Shown here one piece after another: positions 56,214-64,000 of a DNA stretch of 64,000 nt. The stretch lies in NCBI RefSeq assembly GCF_000612505.1, contig NZ_CP004078.1, forward strand, positions 1,724,001 to 1,788,000. Reading direction: 5' to 3'. The first letter of the stretch is position 1; each line of letters starts with the position of its first letter. The notes under the pieces are model-generated. The model was not told the DNA's origin. It was given only the letters and a program-made list of their open reading frames with translations, and did no database searches. The translations under genes and the position numbers were made by a program. The DNA is from Paenibacillus sabinae T27. GTDB lineage: Bacteria > Bacillota > Bacilli > Paenibacillales > Paenibacillaceae.

Positions 56214-56242
56214 TTGCAAGAAAACGTATTCAGTGCTACAAT
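56214..56242 (+). promoter_or_regulatory. Sigma-A promoter of the ptsG leader
   Basis: TTGCAA (56214-56219), 17-base spacer, TACAAT (56237-56242). It would start transcription near 56250, before the antiterminator element. Confidence 0.8.
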
Positions 56243-56280
56243 TATCAATGTCAATAAGTTGCAAAACAGAATACTAACGT

Positions 56281-56401
56281 GTAACTGATTCGATCAGGCA
56301 TGAGTGATTTACGGTAACTTGGTTGTATTTCCCCTTGTCGGGGTAATCTAACTCTAGGGTTAGGGAACAACCGGTAGACTGTTTACGCTCATGCCTTTTT
56401 T
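56281..56401 (+). promoter_or_regulatory. RAT antiterminator and overlapping terminator of ptsG
   Basis: An antiterminator-like hairpin (56281-56311: GTAA closing with TTAC around CTGAT/ATCAG and a CAGGCA segment) matches GlcT RAT elements in layout. It contains the left arm (AGGCATGAG, 56296-56304) of a terminator whose right arm is CTCATGCCT (56388-56396) followed by T's, so the two structures exclude each other. Inside the terminator loop, GGTTGT/ACAACC closes a branch with two small hairpins. GlcT binding should allow ptsG transcription. This and the promoter fill the 313-base gap. Confidence 0.85.
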
Positions 56402-56451
56402 GTGCTCTGTTTTGCTTGTTGTTCATAATCGTTAAAGGAAGTGACACTTCA

Positions 56452-58524
56452 ATGTTTAAAAAGCTTTTCGGGGTTTTACAGAGAGTCGGTAAAGCGCTAA
56501 TGCTTCCTGTTGCGATTCTTCCGGCGGCGGGCTTGCTGCTGGGGATTGGCAACATGCTGGTCAACCCGGACTTTCTGCAATATGTGCCGGCGCTTGAGAA
56601 CCATTCGGTTCAGGCCATTGCTAACGTATTGATGAATTCGGGGCAAATCGTCTTCAGCAACCTGTCGTTGTTGTTCGCCGTCGGGGTGGCGATCGGTCTG
56701 GCCGGAGGCGAGGGTGTTGCGGGCCTTGCGGCGATCATCGGATTCCTCGTCATGAATGTGACAATGGGAACGGTGCTCGGAATCAACGATTACGTTCTGA
56801 GCAGACAGGATTACGCCTATGCCAGCGTATTGGGGATTCCGACACTTCAGACCGGGGTGTTCGGCGGTATTATCGTCGGTATATTGGCGTCATCCATGTA
56901 CAAGCGCTTCTTCAATATTGAGCTGCCCTCGTATCTAGGGTTCTTTGCGGGCAAACGCTTTGTGCCGATCATGACGGCCGTTACATCCTTGATCCTGGGT
57001 CTTGTTCTGACCATTGTCTGGCCTCCCATCCAGCATGGACTTAACTTCTTGTCCCAGAACATGATCAATACGAATTTGACGCTGTCGGCGTTCATCTTCG
57101 GACTGATCGAACGTTCGCTGATTCCGTTCGGCTTGCACCACATTTTCTATGCGCCGTTCTGGTACGAGTTCGGAAGCTATGTCGACAAGGCGGGCGATCT
57201 GGTCCGAGGCGACCAGCGGATCTTCATGCAGCAGCTTCGTGACGGCGTTCCGTTTACGGCGGGTACGTTTACAACCGGTAAGTATCCGTTCATGATGTTC
57301 GGGCTTCCTGCCGCCGCTCTGGCTATCTACCATGAGTCCAGACCGGAGAACAAAAAGGTTGTCGGCTCCCTGATGGTATCCGCGGCCTTGACTTCATTCC
57401 TGACAGGGATTACCGAGCCGCTGGAGTTCTCGTTCCTGTTCGTGGCACCGCTGCTGTTCGCGGTACACGTCGTTTTTGCCGGTCTCTCCTTTATGACAAT
57501 GCAAATTCTTGGCGTCAAGATCGGTATGACCTTCTCCGGCGGGTTCATCGACTATACGCTGTTCGGGATTATTCCGAACCGCACCGCATGGTGGCTTGTC
57601 ATTCCAGTCGGTCTTGTGATAGCCGTCATCTACTACTTCGGATTCCGTTTTGTGATCCGCAAGTTCAACCTGAAGACGCCGGGCCGCGAAGATGCGGTCG
57701 ACAATGACGCCGACGGTACGGCTGCAGACGCGGCGGCGGTTTCTACGGCGGGCGATGATTTGCCGCGCAATATTCTGTCCGCTCTCGGCGGCCAGCAGAA
57801 CATTGTTCATCTGGACGCCTGCATTACCCGACTGCGGGTTGAAGTTAAAGACAAAGTGAATGTCGACAAGAACCGGCTGAAGAAGCTGGGCGCGTCGGGT
57901 GTGCTGGAAGTAGGAAATAACGTACAGGCCATTTTCGGCACCCGTTCCGATACGATCAAGTCGCAAATTCAGGATGTTATTTCAGGCAGAACGCCGGCAG
58001 CAGCTCCTGTAGCCCTGGCTCCCGAGCCGGAAGCCGAGCAGCAGGCAGGTGAACAAGGTCTGGCTATTATCCCTGAAGATATCGTTTCGCCGGTTAACGG
58101 TGAACTGCTGGATATCACGCAGGTTCCGGACGCCGTGTTCTCCCAGAAGATGACGGGTGACGGCTTCGCGTTCCTGTCCTCCGACGGCAAAATCGCTTCG
58201 CCGGTCTACGGTAAAGTGTTCAACGTATTCCCGAGCAAGCATGCAATCGGCATTATGTCCGATGGCGGCAAAGAAGTGCTCGTCCATATCGGCGTCAACA
58301 CCGTTAAGTTGAAAGGCCAGGGCTTTACCGTACTGGTAGAAGAAGGCGATCTTGTCGCCGCAGGCCAGCCGATTATGGAAGTCGATCTGGAATATGTGAA
58401 GGCTCACGCGCCTTCCGTCATTTCGCCGGTAATCTTCTCGAATCTGCCGGAAGGCTCTGCGGTAACGCTGAAGAAGCCGGGCAAGGTGTCCATTGGCGAT
58501 AAAGACATCATCTCCATCCAGTAA
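56452..58524 (+). CDS. ptsG: Glucose-specific PTS enzyme IICBA
   Basis: A 690-aa fused glucose permease: EIIC membrane domain with about ten hydrophobic segments (about 1-400; [22 protein letters not shown] is typical), EIIB (about 430-510; phosphorylated Cys457 in ACITRLR) and EIIA (about 535-690; phospho-His612 in [12 protein letters not shown]), joined by Ala/Glu-rich linkers. It imports and phosphorylates glucose in the membrane. ATG at 56452 follows AAAGGAAG. Expression is controlled by GlcT; ptsH and ptsI follow. Confidence 0.97.
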   Translation: MFKKLFGVLQRVGKALMLPVAILPAAGLLLGIGNMLVNPDFLQYVPALENHSVQAIANVLMNSGQIVFSNLSLLFAVGVAIGLAGGEGVAGLAAIIGFLVMNVTMGTVLGINDYVLSRQDYAYASVLGIPTLQTGVFGGIIVGILASSMYKRFFNIELPSYLGFFAGKRFVPIMTAVTSLILGLVLTIVWPPIQHGLNFLSQNMINTNLTLSAFIFGLIERSLIPFGLHHIFYAPFWYEFGSYVDKAGDLVRGDQRIFMQQLRDGVPFTAGTFTTGKYPFMMFGLPAAALAIYHESRPENKKVVGSLMVSAALTSFLTGITEPLEFSFLFVAPLLFAVHVVFAGLSFMTMQILGVKIGMTFSGGFIDYTLFGIIPNRTAWWLVIPVGLVIAVIYYFGFRFVIRKFNLKTPGREDAVDNDADGTAADAAAVSTAGDDLPRNILSALGGQQNIVHLDACITRLRVEVKDKVNVDKNRLKKLGASGVLEVGNNVQAIFGTRSDTIKSQIQDVISGRTPAAAPVALAPEPEAEQQAGEQGLAIIPEDIVSPVNGELLDITQVPDAVFSQKMTGDGFAFLSSDGKIASPVYGKVFNVFPSKHAIGIMSDGGKEVLVHIGVNTVKLKGQGFTVLVEEGDLVAAGQPIMEVDLEYVKAHAPSVISPVIFSNLPEGSAVTLKKPGKVSIGDKDIISIQ

Positions 58525-58616
58525 AAGTGCAAACCGGCTGCGCATCCTTTATAATATATGGAAGCGTTAGCCATTACCTTATACACTACAAATTAGAGAA
58601 AGCGAGTTGGATAATT

Positions 58617-58892
58617 ATGCAAAAAACATTCAGAATCATCGACGAGGACGGAATTCACGCACGCCCGGCTACTGCCCTGGTAAACACTGCTACAAAGTTC
58701 AAAGGCACTGAAGCATTTGCAGAAGCAAAAGGCAAAAAGGTAACTTTGAAATCGATCCTCGGCGTTCTGTCCCTTGGCCTGGAACCAGGCGACACCCTGA
58801 CGCTGATTACGGAAGGCAGCGAAGAAACTGAAGCATTGAGCGCGCTTCAGGAAGTTATGATCAAAGAAGGGCTGGGAGAGCTGAATGACTAA
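58617..58892 (+). CDS. ptsH: Phosphocarrier protein HPr
   Basis: A 91-aa HPr. The active His14 lies in GIHARPAT and the regulatory Ser46 in LKSILG, so both enzyme I phosphorylation and HPr kinase control are expected. It shuttles phosphate from enzyme I to sugar EIIs in the cytosol and, as Ser-P form, helps CcpA repression. ATG at 58617 is the family start; the longer in-frame version has no ribosome binding site. It overlaps ptsI by 8 bases. Confidence 0.97.
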   Translation: MQKTFRIIDEDGIHARPATALVNTATKFKGTEAFAEAKGKKVTLKSILGVLSLGLEPGDTLTLITEGSEETEALSALQEVMIKEGLGELND

Positions 58893-60597
58893 AATTTCAG
58901 GAATCGCGGCTTCGGCAGGTATTGCGGTAGCCAGAGCCTTTATCCTGGAACACCCCGACTATACCATCAAGAAGACCGCTGTAGCAGATGTAGAGGCGGA
59001 AGTTGCCAAGCTGGATCAGGCGCTTGAAGTATCGAAAGCGGAGCTCCAGACGATTAAAGAGCGCACTTTGGCGGAGCTGGGCGAGAAGAAGGCGGAGATT
59101 TTCGAATCCCACCTGCTTATTCTGGATGATCCTGAGCTGATCAGCCCTGTGAAGGATAAAATCCGCGAGGAATCGGTAAATGCGGATTACGCATTAAACG
59201 AAGTGTCTGCCCAATTCATCGCCATGTTCGAGAACATGAAAAGCGCGTACCTTCAGGAACGCGCAGCCGATATGCGCGACGTGACCAAACGTGTAATGAA
59301 TCATCTGCTGGGCATCCATTATGTGAGCCCTGCGGAAATCAGTGAAGAGGTTGTCGTCATCGCGGAAGACCTGACGCCGTCCGACACGGCTCAGCTGAAC
59401 CGTCAATATGTCAAAGGCTTTACGACCAATATCGGCGGACGCACCTCCCACTCGGCCATTATGGCCCGCTCCCTGGAGATTCCGGCGGTTGTCGGCACCA
59501 AGAATGTGCTGTCCCAAGTAAAAGCCGGTGATCTCGTCATTGTAGACGGCCTGAGCGGCGATGTGCTCATTAACCCGAGCGACGCCGAGGTGGCTGAGTA
59601 CACCACGAAACAGGAGGCCTATGCTCAGCAAATTGCGGAGTGGAAAAAGCTTCGGGACGAGCCGACGGTATCCGCCGACGGCACGCATGTGGAGCTGGCC
59701 GCCAACATCGGTACGCCGAATGATGTGGCGGGCGTAATTGAGAATGGCGGCGAAGCCGTAGGCCTGTACCGTACCGAATTCCTGTATATGGGCCGCGACA
59801 AGCTGCCTTCCGAGGAAATTCAGTACAATGCCTACCGGACCGTTCTGGAAAATATGAACGGCAAGCCGGTTGTTGTCCGGACGCTGGACATCGGCGGGGA
59901 CAAAGAGCTTCCATATCTGGATCTGCCGAAGGAAATGAACCCGTTCCTGGGCTTCCGCGCAGTGCGTCTGTGTTTGGACCGCCAGGATATTTTCCGCACG
60001 CAGCTCCGCGCTCTGCTGAGAGCAAGCGTTCACGGCAACCTGCGCATCATGTTCCCGATGATCGCGACGCTTACGGAATTCCGCGCCGCCCGCGATCTGC
60101 TGTTTGAAGAGAAAGCCAAGCTTCTGGCCGAAGGCCAGGAAGTTTCGGACAACATTCAGCTCGGCATTATGGTGGAGATTCCGTCCACGGCCGTACTCGC
60201 GGATCAGTTCGCCAAAGAAGTTGATTTCTTCAGTATCGGTACGAACGACCTTATTCAATATACAATGGCTGCCGATCGTATGAACGAACGGGTATCCTAC
60301 CTGTATCAGCCGTACAATCCCGCAATCCTGCGTCTGATCAAGAACGTTATCGACGCGGCTCACGCCCAGGGCAAATGGACGGGAATGTGCGGTGAGATGG
60401 CCGGAGACGCAACAGCCATTCCGCTGCTGCTTGGCCTTGGGCTCGACGAGTTCAGTATGAGCGCCACTTCCATTTTGCCGGCACGCAGCCAAATTTCGAA
60501 GCTGTCTGTCGATGAAATGAAGACATTGGCCGCTAAAGCGCTGGATCTAGGCACAGCGGAGGAAGTAGTTGCTCTGGTGCGCGGCATCAGCAGCTAA
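58885..60597 (+). CDS. ptsI: PTS enzyme I
   Basis: A 570-aa enzyme I. Its N-terminal HPr-binding domain, phospho-His189 in [13 protein letters not shown], and the C-terminal PEP-binding barrel ([24 protein letters not shown], the MCGEMAGD motif with active Cys) are complete. It transfers phosphate from PEP to HPr. The start overlaps ptsH by 8 bases, so the two are coupled; a terminator follows. Confidence 0.98.
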   Translation: MTKISGIAASAGIAVARAFILEHPDYTIKKTAVADVEAEVAKLDQALEVSKAELQTIKERTLAELGEKKAEIFESHLLILDDPELISPVKDKIREESVNADYALNEVSAQFIAMFENMKSAYLQERAADMRDVTKRVMNHLLGIHYVSPAEISEEVVVIAEDLTPSDTAQLNRQYVKGFTTNIGGRTSHSAIMARSLEIPAVVGTKNVLSQVKAGDLVIVDGLSGDVLINPSDAEVAEYTTKQEAYAQQIAEWKKLRDEPTVSADGTHVELAANIGTPNDVAGVIENGGEAVGLYRTEFLYMGRDKLPSEEIQYNAYRTVLENMNGKPVVVRTLDIGGDKELPYLDLPKEMNPFLGFRAVRLCLDRQDIFRTQLRALLRASVHGNLRIMFPMIATLTEFRAARDLLFEEKAKLLAEGQEVSDNIQLGIMVEIPSTAVLADQFAKEVDFFSIGTNDLIQYTMAADRMNERVSYLYQPYNPAILRLIKNVIDAAHAQGKWTGMCGEMAGDATAIPLLLGLGLDEFSMSATSILPARSQISKLSVDEMKTLAAKALDLGTAEEVVALVRGISS

Positions 60598-60660
60598 TCC
60601 GGCTATCGGCCGGGGCATTCCTTCGATTTAACAATCAACCACTTTTCCAACAATGACTCA

Positions 60661-60687
60661 GCCGGTCCATCGGACCGGCCTTTTTAT
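60661..60687 (+). terminator. Rho-independent terminator after ptsI
   Basis: GCCGGTCC pairs perfectly with GGACCGGC around ATC, followed by CTTTTT. It ends the glucose PTS operon. Confidence 0.93.
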
Positions 60688-61180
60688 TTCTGCGGGGAAG
60701 CTCCTGAAAAAAGTTAGTTTTTCCAAAAAATAAGGATTTTTAAGGTCTGCGCACTTATTACTTTGTTTTATTTTTCTACGAGAAATGGTACCGTCCTTAA
60801 AAGGACGGCGAAGCCGTTTCTTCTTGTTTTGGCGAAAGTTCGTGGCAAAATGGGGATGATGTTCGGAAATCTGCCATATTTCTTGGGCATTTGCATATAT
60901 TTTCTAGTGAATTGCGTTTTTGTGCAGGTTATAATCATTAAAAATTGAAGATAATTTAGTTATTTATATACAGGAAATAGTCATTTTAACCGATAATAAA
61001 AGTAAGAGGTTTCATAAGAAAGCCAAAAACCCAAACCTGTGAACATACTGTTACATATTATATATTGGCAATGAGTTTTATGCCTTTATTATTCATCATT
61101 TGCCATGTATAAGGCATCCGGGTTTTGGGTATATCTGGATTTAAAAACTTCCGGCGGCTATAATGCACGGGAGCGATAGG
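60688..61180 (+). other. AT-rich gap before pulA with alternative hairpins
   Basis: This 490-base gap has no gene I can support. It contains CCGTCCTT/AAGGACGG (60791-60808) overlapping ACGGC/GCCGT (60805-60817), two hairpins that exclude each other. Further on are ATGCCTT/AAGGCAT (61080-61117) and a consensus TATAAT at 61159 that lacks a matching -35 and lies too close to the start. The layout suggests a regulated leader, but I recognise no known riboswitch class. Confidence 0.4.
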
Positions 61181-63565
61181 ATGGTGGATGCAATGAAAAA
61201 CTATTATATGAATGCGGAATCCGCAGCTGAAATATATGAGGGCAGAGATTTGGGCTTGAGCTATACTCCGGAAGGCAGCATCTTCAAGGTGTGGGCGCCG
61301 ACAGCTTCGGCTGTGTCACTTGTGCTGTACAATTCGGGAGGAGAAGAAAGCGGAAATGCTGAGTGGTCGGAAGACGCCCGCTTGACTTATATGCTTCGCC
61401 GGGAAGGCGGGGTGTGGCAGACCAGAATTGCCGGGGATCTGAAGGGTAAATTTTACATGTACCGTGTTGTTTATGCGGATGGGACGATCCGGGAGTCGAC
61501 CGATCCTTATTCATTCTCCGTTTCGGCAAACGGACTTCGATCGGCCATTATCGATATGAGTGAAACGAATCCCGAAGGCTGGGAGCTAGATGCATACCTC
61601 CCCTTGGAGCATCCGGTGGATGCGGTGATCTACGAGCTGCACGTACGCGATTTTTCGATTCATGAAACTTCGGGCATCAGCGGAAAGGGAAAATATAAAG
61701 CGTTCACAGAGACAGGTCTTCGCGATTCGGAAGGCCATACGCTTGGAATCGATCATTTAAGCGAGCTGGGTATCACGCATGTTCATCTGCTCCCCGTGTT
61801 CGATTTTCAGACGGTGGACGAACTGCAGCAGAGAGACGCGGCTCCCGGTGAGAACAACTATAACTGGGGATACGATCCGCAGCACTATAATGCACCGGAA
61901 GGCTCATACAGCACGAATGCATCCGACCCCGCCGTACGCATCAGGGAATTTAAAGAGATGGTTCAGGCGCTGCACCGGCAGGGACTTTCGGTCGTTATGG
62001 ACGTGGTTTACAACCATACGTATTCCGTGGATAAGGGACCTTTCGAAGCGTTCGCGCCGGGTTATTTCTATCGGCATGACTATGCGGGCCGTCTCTCCAA
62101 TGGATCCGGAGTCGGCAATGAACTGGCCACCGAACGGCCGATGGTGCGTAAATTCATCAAAGACTCTCTCCGGCACTGGGCTGCTGAATATCATATCGAC
62201 GGTTTTCGTTTTGACCTTATGGGTCTTATCGACACGGCAACCATGCGTGAAATCACCGAGGAACTGCGTCTGGAGATTAACCCGAACCTGATTGTATACG
62301 GTGAACCATGGACCGGTGGCGATTCCCCTCTGGTCACCAAGACGCTTAAAGGCGCACAGCGTGGGAAGGGCTTTGCCGTCTTTAACGATAACTTCCGCTC
62401 AGCCATTAAGGGCGACAGCGACGGTTGGGGAAGAGGCTTTGTTACAGGTGAGATGGGCAAAGAAGGAGCGGTTGCGGCCGGAATTATCGGAGCCGTTCAT
62501 GACTTTGCGGATTCTCCGGCAGAGACGGTTAATTATACGACTGCGCATGACAACTTGAATCTGTGGGATAAGATACTGGCGGTGCAGGGAGTGCGTCAGG
62601 ATTGCCGGTTCCCCGATTTGGATAACGGAAGGCTCAAGAACGGCGGCGGCAGTCTGGAGGAAGCGGTGGCGAAAGCCGACCCGTATATTGGCATTACTGA
62701 AGAGAGCCTGCTTGACAATGAGACGGTGCGCCGTTCATTGCTGGCCGGAGGAATTGTATTGACCTCTCAGGGCGTTCCGTTTATGCATGCGGGTGACGAG
62801 ATGCTTCGCAGCAAATTCGGCGACCATAACAGCTACCGGAGCGGCGACGCCATCAATGCAATCCGCTGGAGCAACAAGGCCAGATTCTTGCCGGTGTTTG
62901 AATACTACAAGAGTCTGATCGCACTGCGGAAAAATCACCCGGCCTTCCGGCTGCGCGGACGCCAGGAGATTGAGCGTTCGCTGGAAATTTACCGCTGCGA
63001 CGGGGGCGTTGTTTCCTACATCCTGAAAAATCACGCCGGCGGCGACGTGTGGAAGAATATCGTCGTTCTGTTCAACGCCAATCCGTGGGAAGTCATGACA
63101 GGTCTGCCCACCTGCTCGGAACAATGGAATGTGGTTGTCGACCATACCCGTGCGGGCTCGGAAGCTTTCCGGAAGGTGGAAGGGACAGAAGTGCAGCTTG
63201 AAGGACTCTCGATGATGGTGCTCTATGACGAGTGCGGTGAGCCGCGTCCGCGGGCCAAAAGAGTCGAGGTGCACTATGAACGCGCCGACGGAGATTTTAG
63301 CGGCTGGAATTTATGGGTGTGGGGCACCGGAATACAGGACGGTCAAATCAATTTCCGGTATATGGAGGACGGCCGGGCTGTCGCCGTGGTCGAGGTGCTG
63401 CCGGAGACGCGTTCCTTCGGTTACATTTTGCGGGTAAACGATTGGGAGGCACGGGACGGAAGCACCGACAAGTTCATCGATTGCTCGAAGAGCGACAAGG
63501 AGGTCAAGGTGCTGATCAGCGACACCAGCCCTGCCGTTGACAAGAAACTCTCCATGACCAGTTGA
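61181..63565 (+). CDS. pulA: Type I pullulanase (GH13), with CBM48 and C-terminal CBM41-like domain
   Basis: A 794-aa debranching enzyme. Domains: CBM48 (about 25-115), the GH13 catalytic barrel with the type I pullulanase hallmark YNWGYDP, nucleophile Asp345 (FRFDLM), acid Glu375 (YGEPWTGG) and Asp457 (TAHDN), a beta domain, and a final segment (about 690-794; VEVHYERADGDFSGWNLWVWG) like a CBM41/PUD starch-binding module. It cleaves alpha-1,6 bonds in pullulan, glycogen and starch. There is no signal peptide, so it probably works in the cytosol on glycogen or imported maltodextrins. ATG at 61181 follows GGGAG; 61163 and 61193 are alternatives. Confidence 0.95.
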   Translation: MVDAMKNYYMNAESAAEIYEGRDLGLSYTPEGSIFKVWAPTASAVSLVLYNSGGEESGNAEWSEDARLTYMLRREGGVWQTRIAGDLKGKFYMYRVVYADGTIRESTDPYSFSVSANGLRSAIIDMSETNPEGWELDAYLPLEHPVDAVIYELHVRDFSIHETSGISGKGKYKAFTETGLRDSEGHTLGIDHLSELGITHVHLLPVFDFQTVDELQQRDAAPGENNYNWGYDPQHYNAPEGSYSTNASDPAVRIREFKEMVQALHRQGLSVVMDVVYNHTYSVDKGPFEAFAPGYFYRHDYAGRLSNGSGVGNELATERPMVRKFIKDSLRHWAAEYHIDGFRFDLMGLIDTATMREITEELRLEINPNLIVYGEPWTGGDSPLVTKTLKGAQRGKGFAVFNDNFRSAIKGDSDGWGRGFVTGEMGKEGAVAAGIIGAVHDFADSPAETVNYTTAHDNLNLWDKILAVQGVRQDCRFPDLDNGRLKNGGGSLEEAVAKADPYIGITEESLLDNETVRRSLLAGGIVLTSQGVPFMHAGDEMLRSKFGDHNSYRSGDAINAIRWSNKARFLPVFEYYKSLIALRKNHPAFRLRGRQEIERSLEIYRCDGGVVSYILKNHAGGDVWKNIVVLFNANPWEVMTGLPTCSEQWNVVVDHTRAGSEAFRKVEGTEVQLEGLSMMVLYDECGEPRPRAKRVEVHYERADGDFSGWNLWVWGTGIQDGQINFRYMEDGRAVAVVEVLPETRSFGYILRVNDWEARDGSTDKFIDCSKSDKEVKVLISDTSPAVDKKLSMTS

Positions 63566-63586
63566 AACATTGAAGGACACCGATGC

Positions 63587-63636
63587 AAAAGGCTGCTGCA
63601 ATCCGCCGTTCATCCCGGCGCTGCAGCAGCCTTTTT
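63587..63636. terminator. Bidirectional terminator between pulA and the GGDEF gene
   Basis: AAAAGGCTGCTGCA pairs with TGCAGCAGCCTTTTT around a loop with its own GCCG/CGGC pairing. A-run and T-run on the two sides allow use by both convergent genes. Confidence 0.92.
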
Positions 63637-63669
63637 AAATTTGAAAAAAGTTTGCAGGGAAACCGGGCT

Positions 63670-64000
63670 TTAATGCCTGGTATCCTCTTGCTCCGGGTAT
63701 TCTTCGTCCATCCCTTTGACATACAGATTGGCTTCATTGCCGCCATGGCTTTTGGAACGGTACATCGCCAGATCGGCTGCCCGCAGCAGTTCGTTAATAG
63801 TCTTTCCATGCTGGGGGTAGAGCGCGACGCCGATGCTTGCCGAAGTACGGAAACTCGATCCGTTATTCACCGACCATGACTTGTTGAACAGCTGGAGCAG
63901 CCGGTCCAGTATCTCATCCATTTTTTCGGGAGCGGAGCCGAGATGAAGCACGACGGCGAATTCATCGCCTCCAATCCGGAATGCTTGGCCCAAGCCTTTT
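63670..64000 (-). CDS. GGDEF domain protein, C-terminal part (truncated by window end)
   Basis: At least 109 residues of the 3' end of a diguanylate cyclase domain. IGGDEFAV is the intact active-site motif, and SASIGVALYPQHG and ADLAMYRSKSHGGN are the standard following segments, with the protein ending soon after. It would make cyclic di-GMP. The 5' part, with any sensor or EAL domain, is beyond 64000, so domain partners and start are unknown. Confidence 0.93.
   Translation of the reverse strand, partial: KGLGQAFRIGGDEFAVVLHLGSAPEKMDEILDRLLQLFNKSWSVNNGSSFRTSASIGVALYPQHGKTINELLRAADLAMYRSKSHGGNEANLYVKGMDEEYPEQEDTRH

Noticed and set aside
59194..60492. 432-aa minus-strand open frame across ptsI
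   Set aside because: Antisense to an intact enzyme I gene; no motifs of its own.
60763..60948. 61-aa hydrophobic open frame between ptsI and pulA
   Set aside because: TTG start without ribosome binding site, AT-rich chance frame, and overlaps the hairpins.
1..64000. CRISPR array, insertion sequence, prophage or rRNA operon
   Set aside because: No regularly spaced repeats, transposase, integrase, phage structural genes or rRNA-like sequence were found by reading.

Overview
The window looks like a chromosomal piece of a Paenibacillus-type, endospore-forming Gram-positive bacterium. Evidence is the GC-rich coding sequence with AT-rich intergenic DNA, strong AGGAGG-type ribosome binding sites with GTG/TTG starts, a GerW/YtfJ sporulation protein, a T-box ahead of alaS, and a block collinear with Bacillus subtilis alaS-yrzL-yrrK-yrzB-mltG-yrrN-yrrO. 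Species cannot be named from the sequence alone.

Region 1 (157-1257) holds two small membrane-associated proteins and GerW. Region 2 (1527-19943) is the most distinctive part: a compact FAAL-PKS-NRPS biosynthetic locus. It holds a 2029-aa NRPS with a fused reductase, an MFS exporter, a 3037-aa PKS that starts with a fatty-acyl-AMP ligase, an Acg-type FMN protein and an Sfp-type phosphopantetheinyl transferase. The domain order is odd. The PKS ends in a ketosynthase plus a dead acyltransferase with no carrier. The NRPS begins with two near-identical carriers. Its serine-type adenylation domain lies after, not before, its carrier, and no thioesterase is visible. I infer that the PKS acts first and hands to the NRPS, giving a lipid chain carrying serine.

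Region 3 (20172-24464) has an ABC-2 exporter operon, an AT-rich small membrane gene, tRNA-Pro(CGG) and an SDR-fold protein that lacks the usual catalytic residues. Region 4 (24576-38652) is the alaS block: Ala T-box, alaS, then ireB-ruvX-two DUF1292 genes-mltG, trhP1-trhP2, a chemotaxis receptor behind a sigma-D-like promoter, a class B PBP and a convergent AI-2E/YtvI-type permease.

Region 5 (39001-52775) is metabolic: a polysaccharide deacetylase, a GH1 beta-glucosidase, ilvD, an alpha/beta hydrolase-HAD-sirtuin run, an aldo-keto reductase, an AraC regulator, galE-galT and an iron alcohol dehydrogenase. Region 6 (52922-60687) holds the flotillin pair behind a sigma-W-like promoter, then the glucose PTS set glcT, ptsG, ptsH, ptsI, with an antiterminator/terminator switch before ptsG. 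Region 7 is an intracellular-type pullulanase and the 3' part of a GGDEF protein cut by the window end. No CRISPR array, insertion sequence, prophage or rRNA was seen.
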